DNA of 22,878 bases from CAZVFE01 sp964626405. Its GTDB lineage: Bacteria > Bacteroidota > Bacteroidia > Cytophagales > Spirosomataceae. The translations under genes were made by a program, and so were the position numbers. The notes beneath the pieces were generated by a model. It made no database searches and was not told where the DNA came from. It saw only the letters and a program-made list of their open reading frames with translations. How positions within the stretch are numbered: position 1 is the first letter of the stretch; the number at the start of each line of letters is the position of its first letter. Positions 1 through 7,393 of this stretch are shown piece after piece. The stretch is from assembly GCA_964626405.1 (NCBI GenBank), contig CAZVFE010000027.1, positions 1 to 22,878 of the forward strand. Reading direction: 5' to 3'.

Positions 1-680
1 TTTAAAAACTCTTCTCTTGTGGATTTATTTTCAAATTTTCCACCGTAGAAGGATGTAATCGTACTGGAAGAATCGTCTTTTATGCCTCTCGAGGATACAC
101 AAAGGTGTTTAGCATCCATAAATACTGCTACATCTTCCGTATCCAATACATTTTGCAAATACCTACCTACTTGAATAGTAAGTCTTTCCTGAATTTGTGG
201 TCTTTTTGCAAAATATTGTACAATTCTATTCAATTTGGAAAGCCCAATTACTTTACCAGAATTGAAATAGGCAATATGTGCTTTTCCAAAAATCGGAACA
301 AAGTGATGCTCGCAGTTTGAATAAAAATTGATATTTTTTTCAACTAGCATTTGATCATATTCGAATTTGTTTTCAAATAAAGTAATACTAGGTTCATTTT
401 GAGGATTTAAACCAGAGAATAATTCCTTTATGAACATTTTAGCAACCCTTTTAGGTGTTCCTCTCAAGGAATCGTCCTCTAGGTCTAAGCCCATTGTTTC
501 CATTATTTGTCTAAAATGCCATTCAATTTTTTCGATTTTTTCTTCATCTGAAAGGTCAAATGCATCTTCTCTTAATGGAGTGTCCATACTTCCAAAATGT
601 GAATCTCCCATTTCTTCAATAGATAAAAGGAAATCATTTTTGTCAAGCTGGGTATTCAACGTAATTTTTTTCTGTTTCAT
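1..680 (-). CDS. folE: GTP cyclohydrolase I (FolE), 3' end cut by window edge
   Basis: The enzyme opens GTP to 7,8-dihydroneopterin triphosphate, the first step of folate, biopterin and queuosine-type pathways. I translated the minus strand from the ATG at 680; about 226 codons are open to base 1 without a stop, so the last residues lie outside the window. The zinc-binding signatures are clear: NCEHHFVP supplies a Cys and a His, and HLCVSSRG the second Cys, followed by the GTP-site run SSSTITSFYGG. The chosen start overlaps the end of the upstream pterin gene by 38 bases. A later ATG at 611 would remove the overlap, but the N-terminal segment (LDKNDFLLSIEEMGDSHFGS) looks like coding sequence of related Bacteroidota proteins as I remember them, so I prefer 680. 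It is co-transcribed and probably translationally coupled with the 6-pyruvoyl-tetrahydropterin synthase gene. Confidence 0.93.
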   Translation of the reverse strand, partial: MKQKKITLNTQLDKNDFLLSIEEMGDSHFGSMDTPLREDAFDLSDEEKIEKIEWHFRQIMETMGLDLEDDSLRGTPKRVAKMFIKELFSGLNPQNEPSITLFENKFEYDQMLVEKNINFYSNCEHHFVPIFGKAHIAYFNSGKVIGLSKLNRIVQYFAKRPQIQERLTIQVGRYLQNVLDTEDVAVFMDAKHLCVSSRGIKDDSSSTITSFYGGKFENKSTREEFL

Positions 681-1056
681 AAAGTTTAATTTTTACCGCC
701 TTAGGCGCTAATCTTTTTGCAATTTTATCATAAATTACTACTGCAATATTTTCTGCTGTAGGTATAATATTTTCAAATTCAGTTACATCTAAATTAAGAT
801 TTTTATGGTCAAATCTATCCAATACTTCTTCTTTTATGATAGATGATAGAATTTTCAAATCAATCATGTATCCAGTGTCTGGGTCAATCTCACCAGTAAC
901 CTTAACTTCTAGAACATAATTATGACCATGAAAATTAGGATTATTGCAAAGTCCAAAAACCTCTTGATTTTTTTCATCGCTCCAATTCTTATTGTATAAT
1001 CGGTGGGCGGCGCTGAATCTTTCTTTTCTGAAAACACTGATGGTTTTATTATTCAC
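643..1056 (-). CDS. 6-pyruvoyl-tetrahydropterin synthase / QueD family protein
   Basis: This 137-residue T-fold enzyme acts on dihydroneopterin triphosphate, the product of the adjacent GTP cyclohydrolase I. Zinc ligands are visible as H18 (FSAAHRL) and H43/H45 (HGHNY), and C37 is the catalytic cysteine. The spacing is C-x5-HGH (CNNPNFHGHNY), as in animal 6-pyruvoyl-tetrahydropterin synthase. E. coli QueD has C-x3-HGH. By family knowledge this favours the PTPS-II class (6-pyruvoyl-tetrahydropterin) over 6-carboxytetrahydropterin synthase, though some proteins do both. DHK near residue 84 and the Glu of LYETEKN complete the site. The start is GTG at 1056; no nearer ATG keeps the conserved first strand. 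It is the first gene of a two-gene unit with folE and overlaps it by 38 bases. Confidence 0.9.
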   Translation of the reverse strand: MNNKTISVFRKERFSAAHRLYNKNWSDEKNQEVFGLCNNPNFHGHNYVLEVKVTGEIDPDTGYMIDLKILSSIIKEEVLDRFDHKNLNLDVTEFENIIPTAENIAVVIYDKIAKRLAPKAVKIKLYETEKNYVEYPA

Positions 1057-1092
1057 AATAATTTTATTTTCAATATATTACCTAATTAAACA

Positions 1093-1100
1093 CAAAATTA
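1093..1100 (-). promoter_or_regulatory. Putative -7 box (TAATTTTG) of the pterin operon
   Basis: On the minus strand TAATTTTG fits the Bacteroidota sigma-A -7 consensus TAnnTTTG. It lies 36 bases upstream of the GTG start, leaving a leader of about 30 nt. No good TTTG -33 element sits at the usual 17-23 base spacing, so this is only a moderate call. Confidence 0.4.
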
Positions 1101-1189
1101 CCTTAATTGTTCAATTTTCTTTGAAATTAATCTTTAAAATTTTGATTATATTAATTTTATACGAATATTTAAGAATAAAATCTATTTAA

Positions 1190-2533
1190 ATGAAACGAAG
1201 AAAATTTATTCAAAACGGCCTAGGGGCTGTAGGTTCATCCATCGTTTTACCAAATATAATTTCGAGTAATTATAAGTCAAATGACTCAAGAGTTAGATTA
1301 GGATTTTTAGGTGTGGGTTTACGCGGTAGAAATCATTTATATACCTCTATGTTCAGAGATGATGTGGATATTGTTGCTATTTGTGATATAGATCCAAAAG
1401 CCATAGAATCTGCGCAAAAAATGATCCGAGAAAAAGGTAGAAAAGAGGCTTATGTCTATAGTAATGGGGAGCATGATTTTGAAAACTTAGTGAAAAGGGA
1501 TGATATAGACGCAGTAATTATAGCTACACCATGGGAATGGCATGTTCCGATGGCAGTTGCAGCAATGAAACAAGGAAAATATGCGGGCGTAGAAGTTTCA
1601 GCTACTGTAACACTTCAAGAATCTTGGGATTTAGTTGATACCTTTGAAAAAACAGGTTCTCATTGCATGATTCTTGAAAATGTTTGTTATCGAAGAGATG
1701 TTCTTGCTGTATTAAATATGGTTCGTCAAGGGATGTTTGGAACCCTGAATCATGTTCAATGCGGTTATCAGCATGATTTAAGAGAAGTTAAATTCAATGA
1801 CGGCACTCATGCTTATGGTCATGGTGTTGAATTTGGGGAAAAAGGCTTTTCTGAAGCTAAATGGAGAACGCAACATTCAGTAGACCGAAATGGTGATTTA
1901 TATCCAACTCATGGTTTGGGTCCGGTAGCAGAAATGTTAAATATAAATAATGGAAATCAATTTTTATATTTAACCTCAATGGCTACTCAAAGTATGGGGC
2001 TGCATAATTATATCGTTAAAAAAGGTGGAGAAAATCATCCTAATGCGAAGGTAAATTTTAAATTAGGAGATATAGTGACAACTCTAATTAAATGTGCCAA
2101 TGGAGAAACAATCATGATTTCCCATGATACGAATGGACCAAGACCTTATTCATTAGGCTTTAGAGTGCAGGGTAGCAATGGTATTTGGATGGATGATAAT
2201 GATTCAATTTATTTAGAAGATATTTCACCAAAACCTCATGTTTGGGAGAAATTTGATACTTATCAAGAAAAATATGACCATCCCCTTTGGAAAAATCATG
2301 CCAAAGATGCAGAGGAAGCAGGACATGGAGGTATTGATTATTTTGTAATTAAAGAATTTATCGATTCAGTAAAAAATAAAATAGCCCCTCCTATTGATGT
2401 ATATGATGCTGCAGCATGGTCTGCAATTTCACCTTTATCTGAAGAGTCCATTGCTAACGGCTCAAAACCTGTAGAAATTCCAGATTTCACTAGAGGGAAA
2501 TGGAAAACTCGTCAACCAAAATTTGCACTTTAA
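1190..2533 (+). CDS. Gfo/Idh/MocA family protein, GH109 (alpha-N-acetylgalactosaminidase)-like, Tat-exported
   Basis: The 447-residue product starts with a twin-arginine signal (KRRKFIQNG, residues 2-10, then a hydrophobic stretch to about 24), so it should be exported folded to the periplasm. A Rossmann NAD-binding motif follows (GFLGVGLRGR, 38-47), then TPWEWH (113-118), EVSATVTL (135-142), ENVCYRRD (163-170), GYQHDLR (192-198) and YPTHG (238-242). These blocks match what I remember of the NAD-dependent GH109 alpha-N-acetylgalactosaminidase of Elizabethkingia, which cleaves by transient oxidation at C3 using tightly bound NAD. Y167 and H241 are candidate substrate-site residues by that comparison. 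Length is normal for the family. A sugar permease follows 19 bases downstream, supporting a role in amino-sugar uptake. GH109-like proteins can have other sugar specificities, so the exact substrate is inferred. Confidence 0.85.
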   Translation: MKRRKFIQNGLGAVGSSIVLPNIISSNYKSNDSRVRLGFLGVGLRGRNHLYTSMFRDDVDIVAICDIDPKAIESAQKMIREKGRKEAYVYSNGEHDFENLVKRDDIDAVIIATPWEWHVPMAVAAMKQGKYAGVEVSATVTLQESWDLVDTFEKTGSHCMILENVCYRRDVLAVLNMVRQGMFGTLNHVQCGYQHDLREVKFNDGTHAYGHGVEFGEKGFSEAKWRTQHSVDRNGDLYPTHGLGPVAEMLNINNGNQFLYLTSMATQSMGLHNYIVKKGGENHPNAKVNFKLGDIVTTLIKCANGETIMISHDTNGPRPYSLGFRVQGSNGIWMDDNDSIYLEDISPKPHVWEKFDTYQEKYDHPLWKNHAKDAEEAGHGGIDYFVIKEFIDSVKNKIAPPIDVYDAAAWSAISPLSEESIANGSKPVEIPDFTRGKWKTRQPKFAL

Positions 2534-2552
2534 TTTAATAATTTTAATTCCT

Positions 2553-3758
2553 ATGAACCAGAAAAACACCAACCTTCCTTTGATAATTATCGGGATTTTA
2601 TTCTTTGTATTCGGATTTGTCACTTGGGTAAATTCAGTATTAATTGCTTTTTTCAAAAAGGCTTTTGATTTAAATAATTTTCAATCTCTTTTGGTTACTT
2701 TTGCCTTTTTTATCTCTTATTTTGTAATGGCTATTCCCTCTTCGTGGGTAATAAAACGTACAGGATATAAAAATGGAATGGCCCTTGGTTTAGTAGCCAT
2801 GGCAATAGGAACGATACTTTTTGTTCCAGCTGCCCAATCTGAGAATTATCAATTATTTTTAATAGGTCTATTCATTATCGGTGCTGGTTTGGCTTTACTT
2901 CAAACTGCTTCAAATCCATACGTTACCATACTTGGTCCCATAGAATCAGCGGCTAAAAGAATTTCTATCATGGGGATTTGTAATAAATTAGCTGGTATTA
3001 TATCCCAATTTATATTCGGAGGATTATTGCTCTCCTCGGCAGCCTCAGATGCAGTTGATTTAAATATTGTAGTTACTCCTTATTTAATTATCACAGGAGT
3101 AATATTAGCTTTAGTTGCATTTGTTTACTTTTCTGGTTTGCCTAATATTGAAATCAAAGAAGAAAAAACAGAATTCGATATAAGTACCTCACGTTCTTCT
3201 GTTTTTGAATATCCAAATTTAGTTTTAGGTTTATTAGCCTTTTTCCTATATGTGGGAGTTGAGGTAATGGCTGGAGACACGATTATAAATTTTGGATTGG
3301 AACAGGGTTTTACGGAAGATGAAGCTAAATTATTTACTACCTATACTTTATATGGTATGTTATTCGGTTATGTGATGGGAATATTATTTATACCAAAGAA
3401 GCTGTCCCAACATAAAGCGCTATTATATTCAGCTATTTTAGGGGTAATCCTTTCTTTGGGTGCAACCTTTATTCCGAATCCCACCATTGCAGTAGGTTGT
3501 GTGGCATTTTTAGGAATTGCAAATGCGCTAATGTGGCCTGCCTTATGGCCTTTGGCAATTAATGGTCTTGGAAAATATACCGAATTAGGATCGGCATTAA
3601 TCATCATGATGATTTCTGGGGGGGCTTTAATTCCGCTTCTTTACGGGTATTTAGCAGATAATTATTTAAATATTCAACTAGCCTATATCATTATGATTCC
3701 CGCTTATTTATTTATTTATTATTATGCTAAAATAGGTCATACCAGAACCAAATGGTAA
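2553..3758 (+). CDS. FHS-family MFS sugar permease (FucP/NagP-like)
   Basis: An inner-membrane proton-sugar symporter of about 401 residues with the usual 12 hydrophobic segments of the major facilitator superfamily. The strongest signature is in the first half: QTASNPYVTILGPIESAAKR and the following GICNKLAG, the hallmark of FucP/GlcP/NagP-type permeases. An RTGYKNGM loop between helices 2 and 3 is also typical. I place the start at the ATG at 2553 (MNQKNTNLP), directly before the first membrane helix; an upstream in-frame ATG at 2523 would overlap the previous gene and adds no recognisable sequence. It forms an operon with the GH109-like gene, so N-acetylgalactosamine or N-acetylglucosamine is the likely cargo, but fucose or another hexose cannot be excluded from sequence alone. 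Confidence 0.88.
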   Translation: MNQKNTNLPLIIIGILFFVFGFVTWVNSVLIAFFKKAFDLNNFQSLLVTFAFFISYFVMAIPSSWVIKRTGYKNGMALGLVAMAIGTILFVPAAQSENYQLFLIGLFIIGAGLALLQTASNPYVTILGPIESAAKRISIMGICNKLAGIISQFIFGGLLLSSAASDAVDLNIVVTPYLIITGVILALVAFVYFSGLPNIEIKEEKTEFDISTSRSSVFEYPNLVLGLLAFFLYVGVEVMAGDTIINFGLEQGFTEDEAKLFTTYTLYGMLFGYVMGILFIPKKLSQHKALLYSAILGVILSLGATFIPNPTIAVGCVAFLGIANALMWPALWPLAINGLGKYTELGSALIIMMISGGALIPLLYGYLADNYLNIQLAYIIMIPAYLFIYYYAKIGHTRTKW

Positions 3759-3771
3759 TTAAATAAACATA

Positions 3772-3835
3772 ATCCTGATTTTATTGTTATTTACGTATTC
3801 AAATTCGTAATTTTGAATAGCAATAAAATCAGGAT
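3772..3835 (+). promoter_or_regulatory. Long perfect RNA hairpin covering the ispG start codon
   Basis: Bases 3772-3791 and 3816-3835 are inverted repeats: 20 pairs, 19 Watson-Crick and one G-U (U3787 with G3820). Two further pairs, U3792-G3815 and A3793-U3814, can extend the stem. The enclosed loop can form its own 8-bp stem, 3796-3803 with 3812-3819, in competition with the top of the long stem. The 3' arm ends on the first two bases of the ATG at 3834, so the structure would hide the ribosome-binding region of ispG. There is no U-tract after the stem and it is AT-rich, so it does not look like an intrinsic terminator. Confidence 0.7.
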
Positions 3836-5780
3836 GAATAATAATTCAGATAATATCTATAATCCTTCCTTATTTTCTTATCAAAGAAGAGAAACAATTC
3901 CGGTTCAAATCGGTGATTTAATGATGGGTTCTGATTTTCCAATTAGAATTCAATCTATGACTACCGTAGATACCATGGATACCCAAGGGTCCATTGATCA
4001 GTCTATTAGAATGATTGATGCTGGATGCGAATTGGTTAGAATTACAGCCCCTTCCGTAAAAGAAGCACAAAACTTAGAAAATATTCGAAAAGGATTACGT
4101 AATCTTGGTTATACTCAACCAATTGTTGCAGATATCCATTTTACTCCCAATGCCGCAGAATTGGCTGCAAGGATTGTCGAAAAAGTTAGGATTAATCCTG
4201 GCAATTATGCTGATAAAAAGCGGTTTGAAATTATTGATTATACCGACGCCTCTTATTTTGCAGAATTAGAGCGTATTCGAGATAAATTTCTTCCCTTAAT
4301 AAAAATCTGTAAAGAATACGGTACCGCCATGCGTATTGGAACAAATCATGGTTCTTTGTCGGATCGAATTTTAAGTAGATATGGAGATACTCCGGAAGGT
4401 ATGGTTGAATCTGCATTAGAATTTTTACGAATTTGTGAGGATGAAAATTATTTCAATATCGTGCTCTCAATGAAGTCTTCCAATACCCAAGTAATGGTTC
4501 AGGCCTACAGGTTATTATCTAAACGCCTTCAGGAGGAAAAATTAAAACCTTATCCTCTTCATCTAGGAGTAACTGAAGCTGGAGATGGTGAAGATGGAAG
4601 AATTAAATCTTCTGTGGGAATAGGAACTTTATTAGAGGATGGACTAGGAGATACAGTACGTGTTTCCCTTACAGAGGATCCAGAATTTGAAATACCAGTA
4701 GCTAAAACATTGGTAAATAGATATAATAATCGATCTTCCCTTTCTTCCAAAATTGAAGAAATCCAATCCCCAATCAATCCATTTCAGTATTTTAAAAGAA
4801 AATCAAAAGAAGTTTTTACATTAGGAGACCATCATGTTCCTAGAGTAATTGCTGATTATTCTGAAATCCAAAATATCCAGATGGATGATTTAAAAACTAT
4901 TGGACATTTTTATTTGCCTGAACCAGATAAGTGGGCGATGAATGATTTAGGGGCAGATTTTATTTATACTGGTTCTCAAAAATTGGATTTTATGCTACCC
5001 AATGGTTTAAGAGAAATAAAGAATTATTCCCAATGGAAAATTCATGAAAATCCAAATCAATATCCTCTTTTTGATGTAAATGAATTCAAAGAAAATGATG
5101 AATTTCATTCAGATTTAAATTTTCTTCGAATTTCTGTTGAATCTTTAATTGGTAACCAAGAAATTTTAAATAAATTAAAAGAACAGGAAAAATTCGTTTT
5201 ATTATTGAATTCAAATAATGAACATCTTATGCCTGCCCTGAGAAGAGGTTTTTTTGAATTGATTCATCAAAATATTCAAAATCCTATAATTTTAGATTTA
5301 AATTATTCCAATCTAAATTCTGATGAAATTCAATTATTCTCCTCAACAGATGCAGGTGGATTATTTATCGATGGTTTAGGTGATGGTATAATGCTAAGTA
5401 TTGGGCCAAATTTCAGAGATAATTTAAAAAACGCGAACAATATTGCATTTGGTATTCTTCAAGCTGCAAGAGTCAGAATTTCCAAAACTGAATATATATC
5501 CTGTCCATCTTGTGGTAGAACCTTATTTGATCTTCAGGAAACTACAGCAAAGATTCGCAAAGTTACAGATCATCTAAAAGGTATAAAAATTGGAATTATG
5601 GGTTGCATTGTAAATGGACCCGGTGAAATGGCTGATGCAGATTATGGATATGTGGGTATTGGAAGAAATAAAATTGCCTTGTATAGAGGTCAAAATGTAG
5701 TAAAAAAATCCGTGCCCTCCGAACAGGCAGTGGATGAATTGATAAATTTAATTAAAGAAGACGGAAAATGGGTCGACTAA
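3834..5780 (+). CDS. ispG: 4-hydroxy-3-methylbut-2-enyl diphosphate synthase (IspG/GcpE), long form
   Basis: This [4Fe-4S] enzyme of the MEP isoprenoid pathway converts methylerythritol cyclodiphosphate to HMBPP using two electrons from a ferredoxin or flavodoxin. At about 648 residues it is the long form known from plants, Chlamydia and Bacteroidota, with a large insertion (roughly residues 300-540) between the N-terminal TIM barrel and the C-terminal iron-sulphur domain. The cluster ligands are visible: C557 and C560 (SCPSCG) and C591 (GCIVNGPGE), with E598 as the expected active-site glutamate. The barrel opens with PIRIQSMTTVDTMD. A TTG seven codons upstream (3813) is less plausible than the ATG at 3834, which gives a normal N-terminus. 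The hairpin over the start may control translation. The 3' end overlaps the next gene by 13 bases. Confidence 0.96.
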   Translation: MNNNSDNIYNPSLFSYQRRETIPVQIGDLMMGSDFPIRIQSMTTVDTMDTQGSIDQSIRMIDAGCELVRITAPSVKEAQNLENIRKGLRNLGYTQPIVADIHFTPNAAELAARIVEKVRINPGNYADKKRFEIIDYTDASYFAELERIRDKFLPLIKICKEYGTAMRIGTNHGSLSDRILSRYGDTPEGMVESALEFLRICEDENYFNIVLSMKSSNTQVMVQAYRLLSKRLQEEKLKPYPLHLGVTEAGDGEDGRIKSSVGIGTLLEDGLGDTVRVSLTEDPEFEIPVAKTLVNRYNNRSSLSSKIEEIQSPINPFQYFKRKSKEVFTLGDHHVPRVIADYSEIQNIQMDDLKTIGHFYLPEPDKWAMNDLGADFIYTGSQKLDFMLPNGLREIKNYSQWKIHENPNQYPLFDVNEFKENDEFHSDLNFLRISVESLIGNQEILNKLKEQEKFVLLLNSNNEHLMPALRRGFFELIHQNIQNPIILDLNYSNLNSDEIQLFSSTDAGGLFIDGLGDGIMLSIGPNFRDNLKNANNIAFGILQAARVRISKTEYISCPSCGRTLFDLQETTAKIRKVTDHLKGIKIGIMGCIVNGPGEMADADYGYVGIGRNKIALYRGQNVVKKSVPSEQAVDELINLIKEDGKWVD

Positions 5781-5956
5781 AAGAACAATTCAGATTAATA
5801 GAGTTTTTTAGGTACTTTTTAAGAGTATTTAGAAAGCCAAAAGAAGGTGAACCAACTAGTTTTAACCTTAGAACAATGCATACTATAAATAAGATATCGA
5901 TATTGATGTTCTTATTTGCTCTAATTGTTATGATTTACAGAGCCTTTACTCGATAA
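5768..5956 (+). CDS. Small conserved membrane protein (DUF6728-like)
   Basis: A 62-residue basic protein with an amphipathic, aromatic-rich N-terminal part (residues 1-25), a polar middle ending in PTSFNLRTMHTINK, and one transmembrane helix at about 43-58 followed by RAFTR. The pattern resembles the short Bacteroidota family annotated as DUF6728, which I recall only by its general appearance. No function is known to me. Its ATG lies inside the end of ispG (13-base overlap), so it is probably translated by coupling to ispG, and the thioredoxin-like gene starts two bases after its stop. The tight packing suggests it belongs to that transcription unit. Confidence 0.75.
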   Translation: MGRLKEQFRLIEFFRYFLRVFRKPKEGEPTSFNLRTMHTINKISILMFLFALIVMIYRAFTR

Positions 5957-5958
5957 AA

Positions 5959-6978
5959 ATGAAAAAACTATTCCTATTATTTTTAACCACTTTAGTAATT
6001 TCTTGTGGTTCATCTGAAATTGATTTCAACAAAGATTCTACTTTTGAAGAAGTGGTAAATCAGGCAAAAGCGGAGAAAAAGCCTTTGTTTGTAGAAATAA
6101 TGGCATCCGATTGTCATATTTGCCTTGCCCTAGAGCCTCATTTAAAAGACTCTGAAGTGGCAAAAATTTACAATACTAATTTCATCAATTATAAAATTGA
6201 TATTAAAGATCCTATTCAATATAATTTATTGAAAAATTTTAAAGTAAATTTCACCGGAACCCCTACTCTCTTGATTTTAAATCCTGAAAATTTTGAACTT
6301 ATAGGAGGTTCAATCGTGAATGAAACTGAAAATGGAAAAAATGCATTAATTGAAACTGCCAATTTTTACCTTAAATATGGGGATTTAAATAAATTATCTA
6401 ATGATTTAAAAAATTATTCCAAGGAGGAATTATTGACTTTGGCAGAATTGTCTAGATTGGGTTATAAGGATGAGCTAGCCGCTATTTCATTTAAAGAATT
6501 TGCAAAAGGACTGTCCGAGGAACAAATGATTTCTGAGGAATATATGGATATAATGGGTAGAGTGATGATTTCAGTGGATAATGATTATTTTGAATATTTT
6601 TTAAATCATTATCAGGAATATATTGAAAAATACGGTCCTATGCGTGTTCAACCGGTGGCAGAATATATCCTTCAAAATGCAATAAATTCAAAAAATGCTG
6701 AAAATTATTCCAGAGAGGATCTAGATAGAATTATCTTGGGATTAGAAAAATTAGGAACCTCTCAAGATGATATTACTAGAAGAATGTGGATGGTAGAAAC
6801 TTCCTATTTGTTCAAAAATAATCAGGATAAAAAAGCCTTAGAAATTTTGAATAAAACGATTAAATTAATGGATTCTAAGCCAGATGAGAGGATTTATGCC
6901 TATTTATGTGATTATGTAAAAAATAGAACATCTAATCCTGAAACTTTAAATTATATCAATAAAAATTGGTGTAAATAA
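5959..6978 (+). CDS. Thioredoxin-fold lipoprotein
   Basis: The 339-residue product begins with a lipoprotein signal (hydrophobic residues 4-14, then VISC with the lipidated Cys at 16). Residues about 28-135 form a thioredoxin-like domain: FVEIMASDCHIC carries the redox pair C52/C55 in a CxxC motif, and GTPTLL supplies the cis-proline at P102. The second half, about residues 140-339, is helical and charged, possibly TPR-like, and not recognised. It should act in the periplasm anchored to a membrane, as a disulphide reductase or isomerase. It sits between the small membrane protein (2-base gap) and gldC (19-base gap). I considered GldB, the usual partner of gldC in Flavobacterium, but the CxxC thioredoxin domain argues against it. 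Confidence 0.85.
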   Translation: MKKLFLLFLTTLVISCGSSEIDFNKDSTFEEVVNQAKAEKKPLFVEIMASDCHICLALEPHLKDSEVAKIYNTNFINYKIDIKDPIQYNLLKNFKVNFTGTPTLLILNPENFELIGGSIVNETENGKNALIETANFYLKYGDLNKLSNDLKNYSKEELLTLAELSRLGYKDELAAISFKEFAKGLSEEQMISEEYMDIMGRVMISVDNDYFEYFLNHYQEYIEKYGPMRVQPVAEYILQNAINSKNAENYSREDLDRIILGLEKLGTSQDDITRRMWMVETSYLFKNNQDKKALEILNKTIKLMDSKPDERIYAYLCDYVKNRTSNPETLNYINKNWCK

Positions 6979-6997
6979 AACGGAGACAATTATTAAT

Positions 6998-7342
6998 ATG
7001 AAACATTCAGAAATAAATTTTAAAATTACCTTAGACGATAACCAAATTCCCGAACAAATTCATTGGGAAGCTACTGATAATCCAAATGAAGGTATTGAAG
7101 AAACCAAAGCAATTTTTATAGGTACTTGGGACCCTTACCATAAATCAACTTTGGCTCTCCCTTTGTGGACCAAAGAAATGGAAGTTTTAGATATGAAGAG
7201 GTTTTTCATTGAAATTATGGGTGCTGTTTCAAATACGGTCATGCAATCAACAGGGGATGAAAAATTTGCTGCTGAGATTGAAAATACCTGTCAGACCCTC
7301 TCTAAATTATTGAAAGAAGAAATTGATAGTTTGAGCAAATAA
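6998..7342 (+). CDS. gldC: Gliding motility protein GldC
   Basis: A 114-residue soluble protein matching GldC. The recognisable features are the N-terminal strand HSEINFKITLDDNQIPEQI, the motif W-x-A-x-D (WEATD), the block IEETKAIFIGTWDP, and LPLWTKEMEVLDMKRFF in the middle, then a helical C-terminus with TGDEKFAAEIE. In Flavobacterium johnsoniae GldC is a cytoplasmic partner of the lipoprotein GldB, needed for efficient gliding; its biochemical role is unclear. Gene members of this family also occur in non-gliding Bacteroidota. Here gldB is not adjacent; a thioredoxin-like lipoprotein precedes it. GGAGA at 6982-6986, 11 bases before the ATG, is an unusually good Shine-Dalgarno sequence for this phylum. 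Confidence 0.9.
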   Translation: MKHSEINFKITLDDNQIPEQIHWEATDNPNEGIEETKAIFIGTWDPYHKSTLALPLWTKEMEVLDMKRFFIEIMGAVSNTVMQSTGDEKFAAEIENTCQTLSKLLKEEIDSLSK

Positions 7343-7393
7343 ATCGAATTACATTGAAATAAGTATTCAAAGTGTATTTACAATTTTAAAAGA

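Noticed and set aside
992..1189. Plus-strand open frame of 65 codons between the pterin operon and the GH109-like gene
   Set aside because: Half of it is antisense to the pterin synthase and the rest is low-complexity Ile/Leu/Lys translation of AT-rich intergenic DNA; no start context or family resemblance.
3813..3833. TTG start giving a seven-residue longer IspG
   Set aside because: The extra residues are encoded by the inverted-repeat arm and match nothing in the family; the ATG at 3834 is the simpler start.
5959..6978. Lipoprotein upstream of gldC as GldB
   Set aside because: Residues 28-135 are a thioredoxin domain with CxxC and cis-Pro, which GldB does not have.
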